NCBI RefSeq assembly: GCF_005771675.1
Contig: NZ_VAJM01000016.1
Location: forward strand, 111,275 to 175,274
DNA from: Hymenobacter jeollabukensis
Lineage (GTDB): Bacteria > Bacteroidota > Bacteroidia > Cytophagales > Hymenobacteraceae
Direction: 5' to 3'
Length of the DNA: 64,000 nt
Made by a program: the position numbers and the translations under genes. Below the pieces are notes generated by a model. That model had not been told where the DNA came from. It saw only the letters and a list, made by a program, of their open reading frames with translations, and searched no databases. This document shows, piece after piece, positions 15,557-26,932 of this stretch (the first letter of the stretch is position 1; each line of letters starts with the position of its first letter).

Positions 15557-15578
15557 CTCCCCTTCCCTTTCCACTTTT

Positions 15579-16109
15579 ATGAAGTTCTCGCAATTGCTCT
15601 TGGCGGCTGCCCTGCTGGCTGCTCCCCTCTCCCTCTCCGCCCAACACGGCCACGGCCAGGGGCACAACGCCGCCGGCGAAACCCACGCCCACACGGCTCC
15701 GCACGGGGGCATCGTGCGCACCGCGGGCAAGTACCATGTGGAGCTCGTGCTCAAGGACGGCCAGATGACCGCCTACCTGCTCGACGGTAAGGAGCAGGTA
15801 CTGGCCAACAAGGGGCTAACCGGCACGGCAATGGTGCTGCAGGGCGGCAAGACCACCAATGTCACGCTCGCGCCCTACGGCGACGACCAACTGCGCGCCA
15901 CCATCCCGGCCGGCGCCACGCCCACGACGGCTATCCTGACCCTGCGCCGGGGCAGCGAAACCATCAACGCCCGCTTTGACAAGCTCGCCAGCACCAGCGC
16001 GAAGGCCAAAGCCGTCGGCTACGTCTGCCCGATGGGCTGCAAGGGCAGCGAAAGCACCAAACCCGGCAAGTGCCCGACCTGCGGCATGGACCTGGTGAAG
16101 AAAGCCTAA
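15579..16109 (+). CDS. Exported heavy-metal-binding domain protein
   Basis: 176 residues with a clear signal peptide (MKFSQLLLAAALLAAPLSLSAQ), a His-rich start to the mature protein (HGHGQGHNAAGETHAHTAPHGG), a beta-rich middle resembling the PepSY/YHS-free periplasmic folds of efflux operons, and a C-terminal metal domain, YVCPMGCKGS...GKCPTCGMDLVKK. The last resembles the YHYH-type heavy-metal-binding domain with CPM and CPxCGM. It probably passes metal to the RND efflux system encoded next. Confidence 0.8.
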   Translation: MKFSQLLLAAALLAAPLSLSAQHGHGQGHNAAGETHAHTAPHGGIVRTAGKYHVELVLKDGQMTAYLLDGKEQVLANKGLTGTAMVLQGGKTTNVTLAPYGDDQLRATIPAGATPTTAILTLRRGSETINARFDKLASTSAKAKAVGYVCPMGCKGSESTKPGKCPTCGMDLVKKA

Positions 16110-16217
16110 CCGCTACGGCAGGCGGGCCATTGAGTCCGCAGCCGCTTACTCCGTGGCTGGCCGGCGCTACGAGCATCTGCAGCAGCGCCGGCCTCTGCCA
16201 CGGCCGAACCCAAACCC

Positions 16218-17468
16218 ATGAACCGATCAACCTTCCGATTCAGCGCCCTGCTCCTAGTGGTCCTCGCCGTGGGGATGCTGAGCCCGCGGCTAACCCGTGC
16301 GCAGGTTTCGCAGGTGCTGAGCCTGGACAGCGCCGTGGCCCGCGCCGAGCGGCAACACCCGCGGTTACGCCAGGCCGCGCGGCAGCTCGACGAGCAACGG
16401 GCACTCAAGCGGGGCTCGTTTAGCCTCACCAACCCCGACCTGTTGATGGAAGCGCCCACGGGCAACTTCTACACCTTCGGGGCGGTGCAAACCATTCAGT
16501 CGCCCACGGTGTACCGGCGGCAGGCGAAGCAGGCGCAGGCCGGTATCGAACTGGCTAGCCGTAACCAGCTGGTGCAAGTCGCCACCGTGCGCCGGGACGT
16601 GCGCCGGGCGTACGTGAACCTGCAGTACGCCGAAGCCCTGGTGCGCCAGCTCACCCAGCAGGACAGCCTGTACCAGCGGCTGTACACGGCGGTGGGGCGC
16701 TTGCACGCGGCCGGCGAAATCGACCTGCTGCAGAAGATCAGCACCGAAGCCGAAGCCAAACAGGTAGCCAACCAATTGGCACAGGCGCGTACCGACCTGC
16801 AGGCGGCTCAGCAACAGCTCGGCTTGCTCATCGGCCAGCCCGGCGCGCAGGACCTTGCGACGAGCTCTGACCTGCGCCAGGCGGGTCAACAGTTGGCCAC
16901 CCAGGGCACCGCCCTGCTGGCCGAGTTGCCGACAGCCGACAGCAGCGCCGTAGCTGCCAGCCCGACGCTGGGCTATTACCAGCAGAACGTGCGGTTGAGC
17001 CAGTCCGGCATCAGCCTGGTGCGGGCGCAACGCACGCCGGCCCTGACGCTGGGCTACATGAATCAGGGCGAGCGAAACTCTCCGTACGGCTACCGTTTTC
17101 AGGCGGGCGTATCGGTGCCGCTGTGGTTTTGGACCTACCGCTCGCAGCTGCAGGCGGCTACGGCCCGCTCGCAAGCGGCGTCGGCCGAACTGGACGTGCA
17201 GCGACTGGAATTGAGCACGCAATACCGCCAGGCGCTGGCCGACGTGCGCAAGTTCAACAGCAGCCTGGGCTACTACCAGCAGACCGGCCTGCCCCAGGCG
17301 CGCACCATCATCAGTGCTTCCCAACGACTCTTCCAAGCCGGCGAAGTGAGCTACCTGGTTTTGTTCCAGAGCCTGCGCCAGGCATTCGACATACAATTCA
17401 CCTACCTCACCACCCTGCGCGACTACGGGCAGGCGATGGTCGAGCTTAACTACCTGCGGGGCCAATGA
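16218..17468 (+). CDS. TolC-family outer-membrane efflux protein (CusC-like)
   Basis: 416 residues with a signal peptide ending near LTRAQ. Long Gln/Ala-rich helices (QVLSLDSAVARAERQHPRLRQAARQLDEQ; TARSQAASAELDVQRLELSTQYRQAL) arranged as two repeats give the TolC trimer its barrel and tunnel. The length is normal. It is the outer-membrane channel of a tripartite pump whose adaptor and RND subunit follow on the same strand. Its stop overlaps the start of the next gene (ATGA), a sign of translational coupling. Confidence 0.85.
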   Translation: MNRSTFRFSALLLVVLAVGMLSPRLTRAQVSQVLSLDSAVARAERQHPRLRQAARQLDEQRALKRGSFSLTNPDLLMEAPTGNFYTFGAVQTIQSPTVYRRQAKQAQAGIELASRNQLVQVATVRRDVRRAYVNLQYAEALVRQLTQQDSLYQRLYTAVGRLHAAGEIDLLQKISTEAEAKQVANQLAQARTDLQAAQQQLGLLIGQPGAQDLATSSDLRQAGQQLATQGTALLAELPTADSSAVAASPTLGYYQQNVRLSQSGISLVRAQRTPALTLGYMNQGERNSPYGYRFQAGVSVPLWFWTYRSQLQAATARSQAASAELDVQRLELSTQYRQALADVRKFNSSLGYYQQTGLPQARTIISASQRLFQAGEVSYLVLFQSLRQAFDIQFTYLTTLRDYGQAMVELNYLRGQ

Positions 17469-18061
17469 TGCAGCGCCTGATTTTCCTCTTTCTGTGGTGC
17501 TTGGTGCTCGTGCCCGGCCGCGCGTGGGCGCACGGTGGCGAAGACCACGGCGGCGGTACCACTGCGCCCGCACCCGGCGCGACGTCCTTTTCCGTGGCTG
17601 CCCTCTCCGAGCAGTTTGAGCTGCTGCTGCGCTTCAAGCCCTTGAAGAAGAGCGAGCCGGCGCACCTGCAGCTGTTCGTATCCGACTACGCCACCAATGC
17701 CCCCATCCAGGGGGCTCAGCTGACGCTTACCGTGCCGGAAGCGCCCAACGAGAAGTTCACGGCGACGGCCCAGGGTCCCGGCGTGTACCTCGTGGAAGGG
17801 AGCTTTCCGGCCAATCAGAAGTACAGCCTGACCGTCAGCATCGTCTCCGGCGAGCGAGCCGACTTGCTGCTGCTCGAAGGCATCGAAGTAGGCAAAGAGC
17901 TACCCGTAGCCGCCGCACCTGCCGCCGCCACAGGCTGGTTAAGCGGCTGGAAAATCTGGGTGCTCGTCGCCGGGGCCTTCGTGGCTGGCGTGCTGCTTAC
18001 CGTGCTCCTCGTTCGTCGTCGTGGCCCCCAAAACTCCCTTGCGTATGAAAACCCCGCGTAA
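17465..18061 (+). CDS. Exported efflux-accessory protein with C-terminal anchor
   Basis: 198 residues. A signal peptide is followed by AHGGEDHGGG, a short His-rich motif that recurs almost unchanged at the mature N-terminus of the adaptor encoded next. The middle is an Ig-like beta-sandwich (HLQLFVSDYATNAPIQGAQLTLTVPEAP, GPGVYLVEGSFPANQKYSLTVSI). The C-terminus has one transmembrane helix (KIWVLVAGAFVAGVLLTVLLVRRR). It overlaps TolC by 4 nt and the adaptor by 17 nt, so the three are made together. It may deliver metal to, or stabilise, the pump. Confidence 0.7.
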   Translation: MMQRLIFLFLWCLVLVPGRAWAHGGEDHGGGTTAPAPGATSFSVAALSEQFELLLRFKPLKKSEPAHLQLFVSDYATNAPIQGAQLTLTVPEAPNEKFTATAQGPGVYLVEGSFPANQKYSLTVSIVSGERADLLLLEGIEVGKELPVAAAPAAATGWLSGWKIWVLVAGAFVAGVLLTVLLVRRRGPQNSLAYENPA

Positions 18062-19190
18062 ACTGCTGGCGGTGGCTGCTGCTGCTACCGCCGTGCTGGC
18101 CGTCGCCCTGCCCCCACCGGCCTCGTTGTGGGCGCACGGCGGCGAAGACCACGGCGACTCAGCCGCTAAACCTTCAGCTGCGGCCACGGCGCCCGATGAG
18201 GTAGCGCTGCCAAAAGAAAGCCAGTTTCTCTTCGAGGTACGCACCTCGTTGGTATCCTTCTCCGACTTCACCACGCAGGCCACGCTCTACGGCACCGTAG
18301 CGCCGGCCAGCGGGGGCGAGGGCCGTGCCGTGGCTCCGCAAACCGGTCGCCTCGTCAGCCTGCCCGTGCAGGTGGGCCAGCAGGTACGCGCCGGGCAGGT
18401 GCTGGCCGTGCTCGACCAGACCCTGGCCGCGCCCGAGCAGATTGGGCTGGCTACGGAGCGCGCCAACGCGCAGGCGGAGCTGCGGGCCGCCGAGCGCGAC
18501 TACGCCCGCCTCAAGAGCATCGAGGACATTGCCGCCCGCAAAGAGGTGGTCAACGCCGAGCTGCGCTTACGGCAGGCGCGTCAGAACGCCGACATCCTGA
18601 ACAACCAGGGCCAGCAGCGCCGGGTGACCATTACCTCGCCCATCAGCGGCACCGTCGATAATTTTTCCCTCGCCGTAGGGCAGCAGGTAAACCAAGGCGA
18701 CGAACTGCTGCGCGTGCTCAACCCCGGTAAGCTGCAGGTGCAGGCGCAGGTGTTTCCGCAAGATATGGACGGTGTCAGCCCCGACGCGCAATTCCGCATC
18801 GAGGGGCTGCAGGGACAACAGGGCAGTGTGCCGGCGCGGGTGGTGTCCTACAGCAACGTGGTCAACCCCACGAACCAGGCCCGGCAGCTGATTCTGGCTG
18901 TGGACGGCGCGGGTAGTGCGTTGCTGCGCCCCGGTCAGGCCGTGAACGTGCAGGTCATCAGCCGCAGCCACGGAGCCAAGCAGCTGATGGTGCCGACCTC
19001 GGCCGTGACCGACCTCAACGGCAAACCCGTGGTGTACGTGCACACGGCACCGGAAGTCTTCAAAGTGCGCTACGTGAAGACAGGAACCGCCAACGCCCAG
19101 CAAACGACCATCCTGGCGGGTATCAACGAGAACGACCGGGTCGTCACGCGGGGCACCTACCAACTCAAGTCCATTTACCTCAACCAATAA
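18045..19190 (+). CDS. RND efflux periplasmic adaptor (CusB/HlyD family)
   Basis: 381 residues from ATG 18045. After the signal peptide comes AHGGEDHGDS. A lipoyl half-motif (GRLVSLPVQVGQQVRAGQVLAVLDQ), an alpha hairpin (ANAQAELRAAERDYARLKSIEDIAARKEVVNAELRLRQARQ), the second lipoyl half (ITSPISGTVDNFSLAVGQQVNQGDELL) and the beta-barrel and membrane-proximal domains follow in the usual order. It links the inner-membrane pump to the TolC-like channel. The overlap with the upstream gene supports one operon. Confidence 0.87.
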   Translation: MKTPRKLLAVAAAATAVLAVALPPPASLWAHGGEDHGDSAAKPSAAATAPDEVALPKESQFLFEVRTSLVSFSDFTTQATLYGTVAPASGGEGRAVAPQTGRLVSLPVQVGQQVRAGQVLAVLDQTLAAPEQIGLATERANAQAELRAAERDYARLKSIEDIAARKEVVNAELRLRQARQNADILNNQGQQRRVTITSPISGTVDNFSLAVGQQVNQGDELLRVLNPGKLQVQAQVFPQDMDGVSPDAQFRIEGLQGQQGSVPARVVSYSNVVNPTNQARQLILAVDGAGSALLRPGQAVNVQVISRSHGAKQLMVPTSAVTDLNGKPVVYVHTAPEVFKVRYVKTGTANAQQTTILAGINENDRVVTRGTYQLKSIYLNQ

Positions 19191-19234
19191 GGTGAGCCCG
19201 CTACCCCTTGTCGGTAGCAGCTCTCTTGCTGCCC

Positions 19235-22462
<3,228 letters not shown>

Positions 22463-22513
22463 CACCCCGATGGGCCCGAGCAATCGGGCGTTCCGTCAGC
22501 CGCAACCGTAGTA

Positions 22514-23152
22514 ATGGAAGGTACCCGCACCGCCGACTTAACTCCCAGAACCATTTTCCTGGTCAAGCACATGATGTGCCCGCGTTGCGTGCAGGCCGTC
22601 CGCGAGGTCCTTCGACGCTTGGGCTACCCTATCCGGCGCGTGGAACTCGGCTTGGTCGAGCTGGGGGTTGAGCGGACGGCCGTAGACTGGGCCCAACTGG
22701 TGCAGGCATTGGCCGCGGATGGCTTCGAACTCTGGCACCTGCCCCGCCAGCGCTTGGTCGACCAGATTACCGCGGCCGTGGAAGAGTTGCTCACCACCAA
22801 CCCAGAGGGCCTGCATGGGCGTTTTGCCGCCATGCTCAGCGCGAAAATGCAGCGCAACTACTCGTCCTTGAGCCATGCGTTTTCGGCCGAAGAGGGCGTC
22901 AGCTTGGAACAATACGTCATTCAGCGCCGGGTAGCCACCGTGGCTCGACTGCTGAAAACTTCTACGTTGTCTGTCGGCCGCATTGCGCGGCAGCTCGGTT
23001 ACAGCAGCCACGGGCACCTGTCGCGGCAATTCCGGCAGGTGCTGGGCGTAGCCCCCACCGAGTACCGCCAGCAGATGAGCGAAGTGCCGGCAAATTTTGC
23101 AAGTGACGCCGCCGAACTGTGCCCAACCACACCGGCTGCGGAGGGTAAGTAA
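22514..23152 (+). CDS. HMA-AraC fusion transcriptional regulator 3
   Basis: 212 residues. The HMA-like part carries LVKHMMCPRCVQAVREVL (Cys22, Cys25) and the AraC part LSHAFSAEEGVSLEQYVIQRRVATVARLL and VGRIARQLGYSSHGHLSRQFRQVLGVAPTEY. It has an extra C-terminal tail of about 25 residues. It ends the RND operon or starts the unit that includes the Csp-like storage protein. Three paralogues in 15 kb suggest different affinities or different target promoters. Confidence 0.83.
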   Translation: MEGTRTADLTPRTIFLVKHMMCPRCVQAVREVLRRLGYPIRRVELGLVELGVERTAVDWAQLVQALAADGFELWHLPRQRLVDQITAAVEELLTTNPEGLHGRFAAMLSAKMQRNYSSLSHAFSAEEGVSLEQYVIQRRVATVARLLKTSTLSVGRIARQLGYSSHGHLSRQFRQVLGVAPTEYRQQMSEVPANFASDAAELCPTTPAAEGK

Positions 23153-23186
23153 AGAGAAACACTCGGACACTCAACCTCAAAAAACC

Positions 23187-23531
23187 ATGCACCAGCAAAA
23201 TCAAACCCTCCTCCAAGCGCTGGCCGACTGCGTAGCTGCTTGTGAACACTGCGCCACCGCCTGCCTGCAAGAGCAGGACGTGAAGATGATGGTCCGCTGT
23301 ATTCAGCTGGACCGCGACTGCGCCGACATCTGCGCGTTGACGGCCCGCTTCGTAGCCCGCGGCTCGGAGCATGCCCAACACTTACTGCGTGAATGTGCCG
23401 AAATCTGCCGCGCCTGCGGAAACGAATGCGCCCAACATCAGCACATGGAACACTGCCGCCAGTGCGCCGAAGCCTGTAAGCGCTGCGAAGAGGCCTGCAT
23501 GCAGGCTGCAGGAAGTACGGCTGGTCACTAG
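23187..23531 (+). CDS. Four-helix-bundle copper storage protein (Csp-like)
   Basis: 114 residues with 16 cysteines spaced along four predicted helices: CVAACEHCATAC, VRCIQLDRDCADIC, ECAEICRACGNEC and HCRQCAEACKRCEEAC. This matches the DUF326/Csp family, in which cysteines line the core of a helical bundle and hold many Cu(I) ions. No signal peptide is present, so it is a cytosolic Csp3-like form that would store or buffer Cu(I). It ends the metal island and is followed by a strong terminator. Confidence 0.88.
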   Translation: MHQQNQTLLQALADCVAACEHCATACLQEQDVKMMVRCIQLDRDCADICALTARFVARGSEHAQHLLRECAEICRACGNECAQHQHMEHCRQCAEACKRCEEACMQAAGSTAGH

Positions 23532-23547
23532 TGCGTTGTCGTTATCA

Positions 23548-23582
23548 CAAGCGCCTATCCAAGACTCTTGGATAGGCGCTTG
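23548..23582 (+). terminator. Strong terminator closing the metal island
   Basis: Perfect 15-bp stem (CAAGCGCCTATCCAA with its reverse complement) around a GACTC loop, then TCGTTTGTTTT. It lies 17 bp after the Csp-like gene. Confidence 0.85.
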
Positions 23583-23656
23583 TCGTTTGTTTTCCCTGAA
23601 CCGTTAATTCAACGTTCGGTTCTGTTTTAGGTCAAGATGCCACGAGACTCACAAAG

Positions 23657-23688
23657 AAGGCCCTGCTACTTTGACATAGCAGGGCCTT
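23657..23688. terminator. Hairpin between convergent units
   Basis: AAGGCCCTGCTA pairs exactly with TAGCAGGGCCTT around CTTTGACA. It lies 22 bp beyond the stop of the minus-strand gene 23710-24102 and faces the 23548 terminator, so it most likely ends minus-strand transcription. Confidence 0.75.
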
Positions 23689-23709
23689 TCGCCTTGGGCA
23701 GCGCGGAGG

Positions 23710-24102
23710 TTACACCGATGCGGCTTCGGCCGGCACCTTGACTTTCTCGAACTCGGAAAGCTGATGAGTAAAGTTGTTGAGGTCGGATTCGTGGGCAAAC
23801 TCGTACACGTAGGTGCGCGTCTTCCCTTCGGGCCGCGCAACGGGGTTGGTGCGAAAGCCGAAAGCCTGCAGGATGCGCTGCACCAGCAGCGGCGCGGGCT
23901 TGCGGTTGGTACTGCGTTTAAGCGACACCAGCGCGGAATAGCTGAACGGCGGTTCCTGCTGCTCCGTCCATTTCTTCAGCCCGCCGTGCGGAAAGCTGCA
24001 TAGGCAGTGTTGGGCGTAGGACAGGCACTTATCATAGGGCACGCTCAGGGCCGGGTTGGGAAACGCGATGTGATAGTGAGGGGAAGTTTCAGGCTGTTGC
24101 AT
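23710..24102 (-). CDS. Small HTH-like protein, paralogue of the 46334 gene
   Basis: 130 residues. The segment FPNPALSVPYDKC...SFPHGGLKKWTEQQEPPFSYSALVSLKR...PAPLLVQRILQAFGF aligns almost without gaps to the 46334 protein (FKDPKLAVPYSEAEE...SLPHGGLKEYAETGEPGLSYTALVTLKN...PSPLAVQRILRTLGF). The SYxALVxLKxxxxxxP-LVQRIL part looks like an XRE-type helix-turn-helix with its recognition helix. The C-terminal part has a beta strand and an amphipathic helix (TYVYEFAHESDLNNFTHQLSEFEKV). I recognise no named family. A DNA-binding regulator is inferred. Confidence 0.65.
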   Translation of the reverse strand: MQQPETSPHYHIAFPNPALSVPYDKCLSYAQHCLCSFPHGGLKKWTEQQEPPFSYSALVSLKRSTNRKPAPLLVQRILQAFGFRTNPVARPEGKTRTYVYEFAHESDLNNFTHQLSEFEKVKVPAEAASV

Positions 24103-24147
24103 TTAGAACTCGGGGTAAAGAAGGGGGCAGGCGTTGTGTAAGTGCCG

Positions 24148-25620
24148 CTAGGGAGTAGCTGCCAACAAGGAAGCATAAAACGTGATGCACTGACGGTAGC
24201 TGGCCAGGCTCAGGCGTTCGTCCACCCCGTGCAAGCCCTGCGGGTCGGTCATCATGGAGAAGCGGTACACGTTCGGCGTCAGGCCCGTAAAGTGGCGCGC
24301 ATCGGTGATGCCCGTCATAAGAAACGGCGTGCTGATCACGCCTGGCACCAGGTGGTGCACCAGGGATTCAAGGCGGCGGTAGCTGCGGGCCGAATCGGCG
24401 GAGGTTGGCCCCGGCTCGGACACGAACCCCACCGGGCGCAGCTGCAAGCGCTGGTCGGAGAGCCGGGCCCGGAGCTGCTGCAGGGCCTGGGTGGAATTCA
24501 TGCCGGGGAGCAGGCGCAGGTTGAGCAGCACGGCCGCCGTGGTCGGCACCACGTTGGCCTGCACGCCGCTGCGGAAGATGGTCGGAACTACCGTCGTGCG
24601 CACGGCCGCGTTACCGCCGGGCTTACGGCTGTAGGCCCGCAAAATCAGCGGCTCCAGCAACCATTGATTGGCAAAGGCCAGGCGCTGGCCGAAGGGCAAA
24701 TGGGGGCCAACATGGGCCGCAAACGCCTGCATGGCCGGCGTGAAGCCCGCCGGAAACGGTTGGGCCCGCAGCTGCGCGAGGGCGCCGCCTACCAGCTCCA
24801 AAGCCGTCATCGACGCCGGCAGTGACGAGTGGCCCCCGGGCAGCGCGGCCGAGAGTTCGACCGTGAGATACCCCTTCTCCGCTGTGCCGATCAGGGCCAC
24901 CGGACGACCGACCAGGCCCGGTACCCGCTCCCTGGTCACGAAACCACCTTCGTCCAGCACGTACGCGGCCCGCCGGTGGCGGGCCTGCAGCCAGCGGGCG
25001 ACCCGGGCCGCCCCGCGCAGGCCGCCGACTTCTTCGTCGTGGCCGAACACCAGGTACACCGGCCGGCGCGGGCGCAGGCCTTGCGCCAACAGCGCTTCCG
25101 TCGCTTCGCAGATGGCTATCAGGTTGGCTTTGTTGTCCGTGACGCCCCGGCCCCATACGTAGCCGTCGCGCACGGTCCCGGCAAAGGGCGAAACGTGCCA
25201 CTGCGCGAGCGTGGCCGCCTCGACCGGCACCACGTCCTGGTGCGCCAGCAGCACGGCGGGCGCCAGCGCAGTATCCTGGCCCTGCCAGTGATATACCAGC
25301 GTACGCCCGCCGACCAGGTAGCCGGTCAGCTGCCGGTGCAGCCGCGGATAAGCCCGGCGCAGCAGCCGCCGCAGGCCCGCAAATTGTGCCGTATCTACTT
25401 GCGCCGTATCGGCGGCCGATACGGTGCGCCAGCGCAGGGCCTGCTGCAGGTGACTGACGGCCGAATCAGGCACCGGCACCACCAGCGCCGCCGGCGCGTT
25501 CAGGGATGCCGCGGGCGGTGGGGTGAAACGCAGGGTGTTGTAGACCAGTACCCCTGCTACCGCCACCAGGACGGCGGCAAGGCCGGCCAGCACGCGCACG
25601 AAGGGGAAGGGAGACGGCAT
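24148..25620 (-). CDS. M20-family zinc peptidase (membrane-anchored)
   Basis: 490 residues. An N-terminal membrane segment (VRVLAGLAAVLVAVAGVLVYN) anchors the protein in, or directs it through, the inner membrane. The catalytic and zinc-binding residues of M20/M25/M40 peptidases are visible: LLAHQDVVPV, GRGVTDNKANL, GHDEEVGG with Glu-Glu, LDEGG and PGGHSS in the lid domain. The order and length match the carboxypeptidase S/PM20D1 group, which splits or joins N-acyl amino acids or small peptides. The specific substrate is unknown. It follows the HTH-like gene on the same strand. Confidence 0.85.
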   Translation of the reverse strand: MPSPFPFVRVLAGLAAVLVAVAGVLVYNTLRFTPPPAASLNAPAALVVPVPDSAVSHLQQALRWRTVSAADTAQVDTAQFAGLRRLLRRAYPRLHRQLTGYLVGGRTLVYHWQGQDTALAPAVLLAHQDVVPVEAATLAQWHVSPFAGTVRDGYVWGRGVTDNKANLIAICEATEALLAQGLRPRRPVYLVFGHDEEVGGLRGAARVARWLQARHRRAAYVLDEGGFVTRERVPGLVGRPVALIGTAEKGYLTVELSAALPGGHSSLPASMTALELVGGALAQLRAQPFPAGFTPAMQAFAAHVGPHLPFGQRLAFANQWLLEPLILRAYSRKPGGNAAVRTTVVPTIFRSGVQANVVPTTAAVLLNLRLLPGMNSTQALQQLRARLSDQRLQLRPVGFVSEPGPTSADSARSYRRLESLVHHLVPGVISTPFLMTGITDARHFTGLTPNVYRFSMMTDPQGLHGVDERLSLASYRQCITFYASLLAATP

Positions 25621-25632
25621 GATCAGGGCAGC

Positions 25633-26181
25633 TTAGTTGCGGGAAGTGGCCGGCGAGGCGGTGCCGGGTAAGGGAGCGGCGGTGCGGTGCAGCACCACGA
25701 CAAAAGGGTAGCCAGCCTTTTTGCGGCTGTAAAGGGCGGCGGTGTACTCCCCGCAATCGTAGCGCACCCCGGGACCGTCCTCGCAGTCGAGGCAAGTTAC
25801 CGGGGTAGCCGGCACTTTCAGCCGCTTCAGCTCCCGGTGCAGCGCTTCGAAGCTGCCGGCATGCGTGGTTTTGTAAAGCACGTCGATGGCGCCGCCGGGC
25901 ATGGGGCGCAGGCTGACCCAGTACTCGGACAACTCCCGCTCGTCCGAGGCGTCCGTCCACGTTTCGCCGGCCGTCCAGTAGGCTTCCGTGGTTTGGCCGA
26001 TGTAGCCGCGGTACGCCCAATCCGACGGAAAGAGCACCGCCGTCAGCTTGGGCAGCGGCAGATCAGCGGGGAGTGTGCTCATGCGTTGCAGGTGGTCCAG
26101 GTTCAAGCCCTGGCCCACGGCCAACGAGGCCGTGCTCAGCAAGAGGGCAAACGCCAACAGGGGGCCGGTTAGCTTTCTCAT
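25633..26181 (-). CDS. Exported hypothetical protein
   Basis: 182 residues with a signal peptide (MRKLTGPLLAFALLLSTASLAVGQG). The mature part has FPSDWAYRGYIGQTTEAYWTAGETWTD and a Cys-rich turn, PVTCLDCEDGPGVRYDCGEYTAAL. It ends 12 bp before the M20 peptidase and probably shares its transcript. No family recognised. Confidence 0.6.
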   Translation of the reverse strand: MRKLTGPLLAFALLLSTASLAVGQGLNLDHLQRMSTLPADLPLPKLTAVLFPSDWAYRGYIGQTTEAYWTAGETWTDASDERELSEYWVSLRPMPGGAIDVLYKTTHAGSFEALHRELKRLKVPATPVTCLDCEDGPGVRYDCGEYTAALYSRKKAGYPFVVVLHRTAAPLPGTASPATSRN

Positions 26182-26193
26182 GGTACCGGCGGG

Positions 26194-26853
26194 TTACTGC
26201 TTAGCCGGGGAAGCGGCCGCGGCCGAACGGACCGGGCGGGTATCCTGATAAGTGCGCGCCGGGTAGGAGCTGGCCGGTTGGCTGATGGGACGCAGGTTCG
26301 GCACTTCGCGCAAAAACGCCATTACGGAGCCTTCCGAATAGAACACATGGTACAGACCTTGGATAAACTGGCCGTGGGTCGTATCAACGGCGTAGAGCAG
26401 CGCTTCCCGGTTGCGGCCGTACAGGCGCAGGGCCTGAGCGTTATCGACGGTGTACGGATACGGGTTGGCCGGCCACGCGGAGGCCTGGCAGAAGTACACG
26501 CCCCAAGTGGCTTTCGTCAGCGCGTCGCCGCGGCCCATGGACAGCTCCAGTTCCGAGGGCGCCAGGCCCAGCGAGTCGGTCAGCTGAAGCGTGCCGCGCG
26601 TCAGGGAGGCATCCCCGCGCAGCACTTCGAGTACTTCCACGAGGGTCGTGTGGTAGAGGTGATGGGCCGAGTCGCGGTAGAACTCGCCGGCCAGCGGGCG
26701 GCCGACGAACACCAAGGGGGCTTCGGCGGTAACGCGCTGGGCAGCCCGGTTGCGTTGCACCAGGCGGTTGGTGGAGTGAGTCTGCCCGTCGGAGGGGGCA
26801 GCGGTGGCCACGAGCATGGTGGCCACGAGGGCGAGCTGCAGAAGAAGTCTCAT
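26194..26853 (-). CDS. Exported hypothetical protein
   Basis: 219 residues from ATG 26853, giving a good signal peptide (MRLLLQLALVATMLVATAAPSDGQ). The mature part looks like a beta-rich domain: APLVFVGRPLAGEFYRDSAHHLYHTTLVEVLEVLRGDASL resembles an OB-like or NTR-like fold of the type seen in tissue-inhibitor-like exported proteins. This is only an impression. It lies between the TonB receptor and the other exported protein, all on the minus strand. Confidence 0.6.
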   Translation of the reverse strand: MRLLLQLALVATMLVATAAPSDGQTHSTNRLVQRNRAAQRVTAEAPLVFVGRPLAGEFYRDSAHHLYHTTLVEVLEVLRGDASLTRGTLQLTDSLGLAPSELELSMGRGDALTKATWGVYFCQASAWPANPYPYTVDNAQALRLYGRNREALLYAVDTTHGQFIQGLYHVFYSEGSVMAFLREVPNLRPISQPASSYPARTYQDTRPVRSAAAASPAKQ

Positions 26854-26899
26854 ACAGATGCGGGAATAAGGGTGAAACAGACGGGGTGAAAAGGCCAAA

Positions 26900-26923
26900 G
26901 CCCGGCCCCACGCGGGGCCGGGC
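26900..26923 (-). terminator. Terminator after the TonB receptor gene
   Basis: GCCCGGCCCC and its exact reverse complement flank ACGC. On the minus strand it is followed by TTTGGCCTTTTC. It lies 9 bp after the stop of the receptor gene. Confidence 0.7.
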
Positions 26924-26932
26924 CAGGCCGGG

